Assembly (NCBI GenBank): GCA_041399085.1 | Contig: JAWKTM010000137.1 | Location: 1-5,138, forward strand | Direction: 5' to 3' | DNA length: 5,138 nt | From: JAWKTM01 sp041399085 | GTDB lineage: Bacteria > Planctomycetota > Planctomycetia > Pirellulales > Pirellulaceae | Shown here: positions 1 to 5,138 of the stretch, one piece after another | Layout: each line of letters opens with the position of its first letter | Position numbering within the stretch: the stretch's first letter is position 1 | Notes under the pieces: generated by a model | Database searches by the model: none | Seen by the model: only the letters and a program-made list of their open reading frames with translations | What the model was told of the DNA's origin: nothing | Translations under genes and position numbers: made by a program

Positions 1-452
1 TTGCCGGCAAGCGCCAACCCGCTTGGTGCCGTGATAGCCGAATCGAGGACAGCGACGGTCTACACGTCTGGCTCGATACGCGCGATACCAAGAACATCCA
101 TCGGGCAAGTCGGTTCTGTCACCGATTCGCCTTTCTTCCCGCCGGATCTGGCCGCGATGTGAAATCACCCGTCGCTGCGATGCTATCGATCAACCGCGCT
201 CGCGAAAACGCCAAACCGTTCGACGGACGGCGACTGGGCGTGATCAGCCGGATCGAGTCGGACGGTTACTGGCTTGGCGGCCATATTCCTGCCGCTGGCC
301 TCACGGGATTCGATCCGGCCGAGCAACCGAGACTCGGTTTCTACTACCTGGTTCAAGACCGGGAACGAGGCACGCAGCCATTTGCTATCGGCAGCGATTT
401 TCCCGTGCAAGAGGATCCCAGCCTCTGGGGAACGCTCGAATTGCAAATGTGA
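1..452 (+). CDS. CBM9/DOMON-like conserved hypothetical protein, C-terminal part (5' end outside window)
   Basis: The reading frame is open from the left edge (first full codon at 3) to TGA at 450-452, giving 149 residues of a longer protein. A GTG at 159 lies inside conserved-looking sequence, so it is not taken as the start. Two blocks suggest a beta-sandwich of the carbohydrate-binding family 9/DOMON-like type. The first is an EDSDGLHVWLDTRDT segment (about residues 16-30 of the fragment). The second is a SDGYWLGGHIPAAGLTGFDP strand-loop near residues 85-105, followed by RLGFYYLVQDRERG; this resembles the 'EvaIPw..L' and 'lgfn..v.D' blocks of CBM9-type domains. The fragment ends with EDPSLWGTLEL, which I recall as a common ending of a planctomycete hypothetical family. 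Ligand and role are unknown. No membrane segment is seen in this part, and any signal peptide would be upstream. It lies 133 bases before the DUF1592 gene on the same strand. The reading frame is well supported; the fold assignment is moderate. Confidence 0.78.
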   Translation, partial: AGKRQPAWCRDSRIEDSDGLHVWLDTRDTKNIHRASRFCHRFAFLPAGSGRDVKSPVAAMLSINRARENAKPFDGRRLGVISRIESDGYWLGGHIPAAGLTGFDPAEQPRLGFYYLVQDRERGTQPFAIGSDFPVQEDPSLWGTLELQM

Positions 453-589
453 TTCGCGGCCAAGTAGACTCGATGGTTCTGGATTGGCGGCACTAACGCA
501 TCGCCAACCAGTTGCTCAAACAGGCCAGCCCCGAGGCGATCGAGTATTTGAAGACTGGCATCAACGAAAACCAAGAGTCAGCTCCATGA
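449..589 (+). pseudogene. possible small broken ORF between genes 1 and 2
   Basis: A frame starting with GTG at 449 overlaps the stop of the upstream gene (GTGA). It reads 15 codons to TAA at 494-496, then continues in the same frame without another stop to TGA at 587-589. That TGA overlaps the ATG of the next gene (ATGA). After the TAA the frame encodes a hydrophilic, helix-prone stretch of 30 residues (RIANQLLKQASPEAIEYLKT, then ten more) with mostly G or C at third positions, much like the neighbours. One base change (for example CAA to TAA) would explain the break. An ATG at 473 (MVLDWRH) is an alternative start. The product is not recognised. It may instead be a chance open frame in GC-rich DNA, since another frame is also open across this gap. 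Confidence 0.25.
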
Positions 590-2847
590 CCGCACACAAA
601 TCGGACTTGCCGATATCCAAGCCGCGGAACGAGCCTCAGTCTTTTTGGCTCCGAACCGTTCGGCTCGTTGCTTCTTCATTGGTTGTTTTGGGACTAATGT
701 CCGGCGAGCGATTGAATGCGAGCGACGATCTGCCAATGGCCCTTTCGCGCTTCGCAAACAAATACTGTGTGTCGTGTCACGGGCCCGCCAAACAAGAAGG
801 CCGCGTGCGTTTGGATCGCTTGCCCGCCGATTCGCACGCGCCCCATGCGGCACAACTGTTATCGCAAATTCATATCCAGCTTCGCGATGGATTGATGCCG
901 CCGGACGACGCGCCGCAGCCCAGCCGCGCGGAACTGCGTGAAGTCGTTTCGGGACTGGATCAAGTCCTGGCAAGTTTGCGTCCACCGGGGCAACTGACCG
1001 AGGACCAACTGCCGAATAAGGGGAATCTGGTCCCGCACGGATTGCTATTTGGCACACCAGTAAGCTTACCGACCGCCTCGCCGGCTCGGGTGTGGCGGTT
1101 AAATTCCGCCTCCTACCTGCAAATGCTGCGCGGGGTGTATCGTTCGTCGCGCATCAAGGATGAGGTGGTCGAGCCCTTCACATTAATTCCAGATCGTGGA
1201 TTCAAGGACTACGCCGCGCTATATTCGCTCGACGAACCGACGACCGAGATTCTGCTGAGGAACGCCGCGATCATCGTCAATCGCCAGTGCGAACATGAGT
1301 TGAAGGATGGCGCCATAAAACCGAAAGGTTGGGATACCGTTCGCGAATTCGTGGCCTTAATGGATCCCGAGCTTTCGCCCACGCGCGACCAGATTGATAA
1401 GGCTGTCGAGCTTCAATACCGCCTGGCGATCGGGCGCGTCCCCACGCGGGAACAGCTCGAACGATACTACGCCCTGTACGAACGCTGTGCCGCCGACGGA
1501 AATCGCCCCGAGGCGATCAAGACGGTGTTGCAGGCCGTGTTGTTGCACGCCGACGCAATCTTCCGCTCGGAATTGGGTGGCGCCCCAGACGAAACGGGAC
1601 GTCGCATGCTGACGCCGTTAGAGCTCGCCGAGGCACTCAGTTTCGCCCTGGGTAACAAGCGGTCCGACGTATTCACGAGTGCCGCGGAACGTGGTGATTT
1701 GGCGAGTCCGATGCAAGTCTCGGAACTGCTCCGCACGGCTCTGTCCGCCAAGGATAACCGTGTGGATACATCCCGGTTGCTCACGTTCTTTCAACAGTAC
1801 TTCGACTACTATCGCGCGCCGGAAGTCTTCAAAGCCGATCGAACTCCATTCCCGAACTTTGCCAACGAGTGGGAGGAACTGGGTGGCCAGTTTCCAAAAG
1901 GCTTCACCGATATTCGAGGCGCATTGCACTCTCCCACGTCGTTGGTTGCCGATACCGACGCCTTGATCCAATACGTCTTGGAACAAGACAAAGAAGTGCT
2001 CCGCACGTTGCTCACGATCGATGTCACCTATGCCAACGCCACATGGAAGCAGGACAAGGCCACGCGGCAACTGGTACTCGCCCCAGCTTTCGTCCGCAAC
2101 GAAAACAATCATCGCGGAATCGGCGAGCCTCACTATGTATATGGATTCGAGAAATGGCCTCAGCATCAACCCGCCCAACCGCCTTCCGACAAGCCGCGTT
2201 TGGGTGTGTTAATGCAGCCGGCATGGTTGGTCGCGCATTCCACGAACTTCGAAAACGATCCCGTTCGGCGAGGCCGTTGGATTCGCGAACGCCTGCTTGG
2301 TCAGACCGTCCCCGATTTGCCGATCGACGTCGCGGCTCAAGTCCCCGACGATCCGCATCGCACGTATCGCGATCGCCTGACGGTTACACGCGACAACAAA
2401 TGTTGGAAATGCCATCAGTGGATGGACGATTTAGGACTGCCGTTCGAGCAGTTCACACACTACGGACTGCATCGTGACGCGGAACTGGTTGAGGATGAAG
2501 CAACGTCTCGGAAGCGGCTGCATCGCAACGGCGAACCGATCAAACAATTCCACCCGCAATCGCTCGATACAACAGGCGTCATTGACCTGACGGAAGATCC
2601 GCAACTAGACGGACCGGTACGCGACCCTTACGAACTGGTGCGGCGACTTGCCGATTCCCAGCGAGTTCGTCAGGTCTTCGTGCGGCATGCGTTTCGATAT
2701 TTCCTGGGGCGAAACGAAACATTGGCCGACGCCAGCGTATTGCAAGCAGCCGACCGAGCTTACGTGAATAGCGGCGGCAGTTTTCGTGAGTTGGTCATAT
2801 CGCTGCTAACATCCGATTCGTTCTTGTATCGAGTCGTCGAGGACTAG
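586..2847 (+). CDS. DUF1592/DUF1588/DUF1585-class secreted protein with two c-type heme motifs
   Basis: This is a 753-residue planctomycete-type putative cytochrome; the biochemical reaction is unknown. Start: ATG 586 is chosen because it is followed by a basic/polar stretch, a hydrophobic segment (about residues 27-40) and a possible signal-peptidase site after LNA (residue 45). ATG 697 would remove this leader. The frame is open further upstream to 274, but that part reads against gene 1. Domains in order: a PSCyt1-like heme motif C61-VS-C64-H65 with GPAKQEGRVRLDRL; a DUF1587-like stretch near 165-235 (RVWRLNSASYLQMLRGVY); a DUF1595-like block near 270-330 (LQYRLAIGRVPTREQLERYY); DUF1592 from about 338 (LTPLELAEALSFAL); DUF1588 about 538-640 with DPVRRGRWIRERLLGQ, second motif C606-WK-C609-H610 and MDDLGLPFEQF; DUF1585 about 678-750 (DPYELVRRLADS, FRYFLGRNE, LLTSDSFLYR). 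The ribosome-binding site is weak (AAGAG about 8 bases upstream). The DUF1552 gene follows and is probably its functional partner. Location is inferred to be periplasmic or otherwise exported. Confidence 0.92.
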   Translation: MTAHKSDLPISKPRNEPQSFWLRTVRLVASSLVVLGLMSGERLNASDDLPMALSRFANKYCVSCHGPAKQEGRVRLDRLPADSHAPHAAQLLSQIHIQLRDGLMPPDDAPQPSRAELREVVSGLDQVLASLRPPGQLTEDQLPNKGNLVPHGLLFGTPVSLPTASPARVWRLNSASYLQMLRGVYRSSRIKDEVVEPFTLIPDRGFKDYAALYSLDEPTTEILLRNAAIIVNRQCEHELKDGAIKPKGWDTVREFVALMDPELSPTRDQIDKAVELQYRLAIGRVPTREQLERYYALYERCAADGNRPEAIKTVLQAVLLHADAIFRSELGGAPDETGRRMLTPLELAEALSFALGNKRSDVFTSAAERGDLASPMQVSELLRTALSAKDNRVDTSRLLTFFQQYFDYYRAPEVFKADRTPFPNFANEWEELGGQFPKGFTDIRGALHSPTSLVADTDALIQYVLEQDKEVLRTLLTIDVTYANATWKQDKATRQLVLAPAFVRNENNHRGIGEPHYVYGFEKWPQHQPAQPPSDKPRLGVLMQPAWLVAHSTNFENDPVRRGRWIRERLLGQTVPDLPIDVAAQVPDDPHRTYRDRLTVTRDNKCWKCHQWMDDLGLPFEQFTHYGLHRDAELVEDEATSRKRLHRNGEPIKQFHPQSLDTTGVIDLTEDPQLDGPVRDPYELVRRLADSQRVRQVFVRHAFRYFLGRNETLADASVLQAADRAYVNSGGSFRELVISLLTSDSFLYRVVED

Positions 2848-2870
2848 TTCACGACGGCTCCGTAGGTCAC

Positions 2871-2915
2871 CCTATCATTATAAGAACACAACGCGTCCTA
2901 TCATTTTTAAGGCAC
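2871..2915. repeat. pair of 26-bp-spaced AT-rich direct repeats before the DUF1552 gene
   Basis: CCTATCATTATAAGAACAC (2871-2889) recurs as CCTATCATTTTTAAGGCAC (2897-2915). The first nine bases are identical and 14 of 19 match without gaps, offset by 26 bases. The pair fills most of the 83-base gap between the two plus-strand genes and ends 15 bases before the ATG at 2931. The stretch is clearly more AT-rich than the flanking genes. It could be a tandem binding site for a regulator or contain -10-like elements (TATCAT, TATAAG) of an internal promoter. No good -35 was recognised, and chance similarity in AT-rich spacer is possible. Confidence 0.45.
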
Positions 2916-2930
2916 GAAAAGAGACGTTCC

Positions 2931-4325
2931 ATGAGCTTCTCCCCTTTGCAACCGAATCCAGATTGGGTCCGCCGCGATGTTCTCAAAGGATTGTCTTTGG
3001 GGGCCGGAGCCACGTTGCTGGCGCCGTTAATTCAGCAAGCGGTGGCTCTGGCTGAAGGAAAATCCGACGGCGTTCAACGTCGCGTGGTATTTGTACTGCA
3101 GAGTAATGGATTGCGTCCATCATTCATTACTCCGAGTGGACATGTCTGGAAGGAGAGTCGTGAAGGAGGCACAACCGGCGGCGAACTTGTGGAACTGTCA
3201 CTACGGGACAGGGCGTTGTCGGCCGCGCTGGAGCCGCTCACTCCGCTGAAGGATCGCATCACATTGCTTCAAGGCTTGTCGGGCCGCATCGCCTATAGTG
3301 ACCATTCGGCGAATCATGGTGCGCTGGGATGCTATTCGGCCCGAGGCGTCCACGGGCAGACCATCGATTCGGCACTCGCCGCCGCTTTGCCCGCGGTCTT
3401 CCCGCACGTGCTGCTCGGTTTGGGAGCGAATGGCTCGGAGGCCATCAACTACGCCCACTCCGCTCTGGCGGCGAACAAGCCGTTGCCAACGATCTGCTCG
3501 CCGAGTCTCGCGTTTCGCTCTTTGTTTGGCAGTGTGGATGGTGGAGGTAAGGCTGAGTTTGATCGACAAACAAATCTACTCGACTTCCTGGCCGACGACG
3601 TAAAACGCTCGGCTGCCGCTTTGCCGGCCAGCGAACGCGGAAAGCTGGAAAGTTATGCGGAAGCCTTCGAGTCGCTGTACGCGAGACAGCGTGAGATTGG
3701 CGACTTACAAGGCATTATCCGACGTCACGCGCCGGACTTAGGCGAGAAGCGAACGACGACCACTTCCAGTCTTGTACTGGAAGCTCAATTTGAAATCGCT
3801 ACGGCCGCGTTAATCGCTGGGCTTACCAATGTTGTCACGCTAACTTCCGGTAGTGGACATCAACGATTCGGACAGTATCCCGAACTCGGCGCCGCGGACC
3901 TTCACAATCTGGGCCACGGTGGCAGCATTGCCGGCAAGACGAATGAAGAGAGTTTCATTCTAATCCACCAAATGCATACGCGCCTTATCGCCGAGATGGC
4001 CCAAAAATTATCCAACATTCCCGAGGGAAATGGCAGCATGTTGGACAACACCCTCATCGTGTTCATGAGCGATTCGGGAGATGGACACCATCCACGATTG
4101 TACTCGTGGCCGATTGTTTTGATCGGTGACTTGGGCGGACGACTGAAGCGGGGTGGACGATATTTGGAGTTCCCCGCCTACGGTCAAAACAAGCACGCTA
4201 CCATTGGCAGTTTGTACGCGACGCTGCTACAGGCCGCGGGGCAATCGTGTGATAAGTTCGGCCACGACGACATCAAGCTGTCGGATATACGCCAAGGCGA
4301 GCCGTTGCAGGATCTTTTGGCTTAG
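2931..4325 (+). CDS. DUF1552 domain-containing protein with twin-arginine-type leader
   Basis: This 464-residue protein is close to the usual length of the DUF1552 family, which pairs with DUF1592-type cytochromes in planctomycetes, myxobacteria and verrucomicrobia. The reaction is unknown. Residues 13-19 (VRRDVLK) match a Tat motif, followed by a hydrophobic, Gly/Ala-rich segment (21-39) and a possible cleavage site after ALA (residue 41), so export by Tat is inferred. Family-like blocks: RRVVFVLQSNGLRPSFITPSG (50-70); LTPLKDRITLLQGLSG (103-118) followed by D124-H125 and N128-H129; GQTIDSALAAALP (142-154); PSLAFRSLFG (191-200); NLLDFLADDV with the following helix to about 255; a C-terminal half with AALIAGLTNVVTLTSG (292-307), the histidines H310 and H325, NGSMLDNTLIVFMSDSGDGHH (367-387) and GGRLKRGGRYLEFP. 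The last part has the look of the DUF1501/alkaline-phosphatase-like fold, but metal binding is not shown. A weak Shine-Dalgarno (AAAAGAGA) lies about 5-8 bases before the ATG. It is probably co-transcribed with the DUF1592 gene 83 bases upstream. Confidence 0.92.
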   Translation: MSFSPLQPNPDWVRRDVLKGLSLGAGATLLAPLIQQAVALAEGKSDGVQRRVVFVLQSNGLRPSFITPSGHVWKESREGGTTGGELVELSLRDRALSAALEPLTPLKDRITLLQGLSGRIAYSDHSANHGALGCYSARGVHGQTIDSALAAALPAVFPHVLLGLGANGSEAINYAHSALAANKPLPTICSPSLAFRSLFGSVDGGGKAEFDRQTNLLDFLADDVKRSAAALPASERGKLESYAEAFESLYARQREIGDLQGIIRRHAPDLGEKRTTTTSSLVLEAQFEIATAALIAGLTNVVTLTSGSGHQRFGQYPELGAADLHNLGHGGSIAGKTNEESFILIHQMHTRLIAEMAQKLSNIPEGNGSMLDNTLIVFMSDSGDGHHPRLYSWPIVLIGDLGGRLKRGGRYLEFPAYGQNKHATIGSLYATLLQAAGQSCDKFGHDDIKLSDIRQGEPLQDLLA

Positions 4326-4465
4326 TGTCCGTCCGTAAAAAAGTGTCCGATGTAATTATATTTGACTTCGCCGGCGATTTTATACCGCAAGTGTGGTGAC
4401 AAGTGGGATTGACCGGCCACAGTGTCGATTGGAGTACGGCGGCTAGGTCGAACGCCAGCGCATAA
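4326..4465. other. non-coding convergent spacer with a short GTGTCCG repeat
   Basis: No gene is supported here. AGTGTCCG occurs twice 18 bases apart (4324-4331, overlapping the DUF1552 stop, and 4342-4349), with an A6 run between them, followed by the AT-rich stretch TGTAATTATATTTG. A 10-bp palindrome, TCGCCGGCGA, lies at 4368-4377. The rest is unremarkable spacer leading to the terminator hairpin. Confidence 0.4.
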
Positions 4466-4501
4466 GAAAAGCCCGGCGTCTTGGAAAACGCCGGGCTTTT
4501 C
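4466..4501. terminator. bidirectional intrinsic terminator between convergent genes
   Basis: A perfect 14-bp inverted repeat, GAAAAGCCCGGCGT (4466-4479) and ACGCCGGGCTTTTC (4488-4501), encloses an 8-base loop CTTGGAAA. The GC-rich core (GCCCGGCGT) is flanked by A4 and T4, so each strand ends the stem in a short U-tract. It lies 48 bases past the sigma gene stop on the minus strand and 140 bases past the DUF1552 stop on the plus strand. It could therefore end both transcripts, with the sigma factor as the closer client. The U-tracts are short (four, then C), so efficiency in vivo is not certain. Confidence 0.85.
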
Positions 4502-4549
4502 GCGTCGAGATCAGCAAGCCGCAATGTGGCTCGATCTTGCGGCTGGGTT

Positions 4550-5138
4550 TCAATCCAAGAATCCCACCAGTTCCTGACTTCGACACGGTTGTTGAAGTTT
4601 GCGCACCGCCTTGGCTTCAATCTGGCGAATGCGTTCGCGGGTCACTTTGAAGATGTGGCCCACTTCTTCCAATGTATAACAGTATCCGTCGCCCAATCCG
4701 TAACGCAGCTTGATGATTTCGCGTTCGCGATAGCTAAGTGTTTTCAGGACCTTGGAGATGCGATTTCGCAACATCTCCTGTGTGGCAATCGCCGCGGGAT
4801 TCGCGGTATTTCCGTCCGGCAGCAAGTCGCCGAACTGGCTATCGTCGTTGGTGCCAATGGGCCGATCGAGGCTGATCGGATAGCGATTCATCGCCAGCAC
4901 TCGTCGCGACTCGTCCAAGGTCGTTTCCGCTTGGCGAGCGATTTCTTCCAACGACGGCTCGCGTCCCAACTCTTGGAAAAGTTGCTTCGTAACGTTCCTC
5001 ACACGTGAAATCGTTTCCACCATGTGAACGGGGATGCGGATCGTGCGGCTTTGGTCCGCGACGGCTCGGGTAATTGCTTGGCGAATCCACCAAGTCGCGT
5101 ACGTGCAAAACTTGAAGCCGCGGCGGTATTCAAACTTG
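4550..5138 (-). CDS. rpoD: housekeeping-type sigma-70 factor, C-terminal part (5' end outside window)
   Basis: The frame is open from the right edge to the stop at 4550-4552, giving 195 residues; the ATG at 5023 is internal. The product directs RNA polymerase to -10/-35 promoters. Visible in order: regions 2.3-2.4 (residues 1-38) with the melting/-10 recognition block YATWWIRQAITRAVADQ and TIRIPVHM; region 3 (about 39-100) with QELGREPSLEEIARQAE and the region 3.2 linker SLDRPIG (89-95) before DDSQFGDLLPD; region 4.1 LKTLSYREREIIKLRYGLGD (131-150); and the region 4.2 helix-turn-helix YTLEEVGHIFKVTRERIRQI (154-173), ending in RSQELVGFLD. These match group 1/2 sigma-70 (RpoD/SigA) rather than ECF or flagellar sigmas. 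Region 1 and the start are out of view, so a group 2 paralogue cannot be excluded; planctomycetes can carry more than one. It is convergent to the DUF1552 gene and followed by the hairpin at 4466-4501. Confidence 0.93.
   Translation of the reverse strand, partial: KFEYRRGFKFCTYATWWIRQAITRAVADQSRTIRIPVHMVETISRVRNVTKQLFQELGREPSLEEIARQAETTLDESRRVLAMNRYPISLDRPIGTNDDSQFGDLLPDGNTANPAAIATQEMLRNRISKVLKTLSYREREIIKLRYGLGDGYCYTLEEVGHIFKVTRERIRQIEAKAVRKLQQPCRSQELVGFLD

Noticed and set aside
159..452. GTG 159 as the true start of the first gene
   Set aside because: The frame is open to the left edge and the upstream part encodes a family-like block (EDSDGLHVWLDTRDT), so the gene starts outside the window.
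274..585. Upstream extension of the DUF1592 gene to an ATG at 274
   Set aside because: The extension overlaps the conserved end of the CBM9-like gene in another frame, its peptide looks non-protein-like, and the signal peptide begins only after the ATG at 586.
578..1057. Minus-strand open frame of 159 codons
   Set aside because: It is antisense to the signal peptide and first heme motif of the DUF1592 gene, with no protein-like features.
1618..2178. Minus-strand open frame of 186 codons
   Set aside because: It lies wholly inside the well-supported DUF1592 gene and shows no recognisable domain; it is a shadow of GC-rich codon use.
1869..2477. Plus-strand open frame of 202 codons in another frame
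   Set aside because: It is rich in Arg, Ser and His without motifs and overlaps the DUF1592/DUF1588 domains in the real frame.
4517..4544. Second hairpin AGCCGCAA / TTGCGGCT just after the sigma stop
   Set aside because: The stem is only 8 bp with a 12-base loop and no U-tract on the minus strand; the stronger hairpin at 4466-4501 suffices as terminator.
4481..5008. Plus-strand open frame of 175 codons
   Set aside because: It is antisense to the clear sigma-70 regions 3-4 and starts inside the terminator hairpin.
4550..5023. A short 157-residue sigma factor starting at ATG 5023
   Set aside because: The codons upstream to the window edge encode sigma regions 2.3-2.4, so this methionine (IPVHM) is internal.

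Overview
This 5.1 kb window looks like chromosomal DNA of a planctomycete (Planctomycetota, probably Pirellulales-like). The evidence is the gene content. A large secreted protein carries two CxxCH motifs and the DUF1587/1595/1592/1588/1585 domain series, and it is followed by a DUF1552 protein with a twin-arginine-type leader. This pair occurs in many paralogous copies in planctomycetes and their relatives. The sigma factor at the right edge is a housekeeping-type sigma-70 whose fragment resembles planctomycete RpoD as I remember it. No rRNA, tRNA, CRISPR array or intact mobile element is visible.

Layout. Positions 1-452 (+) hold the C-terminal half of a CBM9/DOMON-like protein cut by the left edge. 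The 133-base gap that follows (453-585) contains what may be a small broken reading frame (449-589). It would start on a GTGA overlap with the upstream stop and end on an ATGA overlap with the downstream start, but an in-frame TAA interrupts it. Positions 586-2847 (+) encode the 753-residue putative c-type cytochrome of the DUF1592 class. After an 83-base gap with a pair of AT-rich direct repeats, 2931-4325 (+) encodes the 464-residue DUF1552 protein. Positions 4326-4549 are non-coding and contain a strong 14-bp hairpin that can terminate transcription in both directions. Positions 4550-5138 (-) are the C-terminal part of a convergent rpoD-like sigma factor cut by the right edge.

How the genes fit together. 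The three plus-strand genes are head-to-tail and could be co-transcribed. The DUF1592 and DUF1552 products both carry export signals (Sec-like and Tat-like respectively), so both probably act outside the cytoplasm, and the pairing suggests a joint function. That function has not been established for the families as far as I know. The CBM9-like neighbour would fit carbohydrate-related work, but that link is only positional. The sigma factor is an independent, convergent gene. I see no clear new system. The most unusual points are the broken small frame between genes 1 and 2, the 26-bp-spaced repeats before the DUF1552 gene, and the weak match of the central part of the DUF1592 protein to its family.
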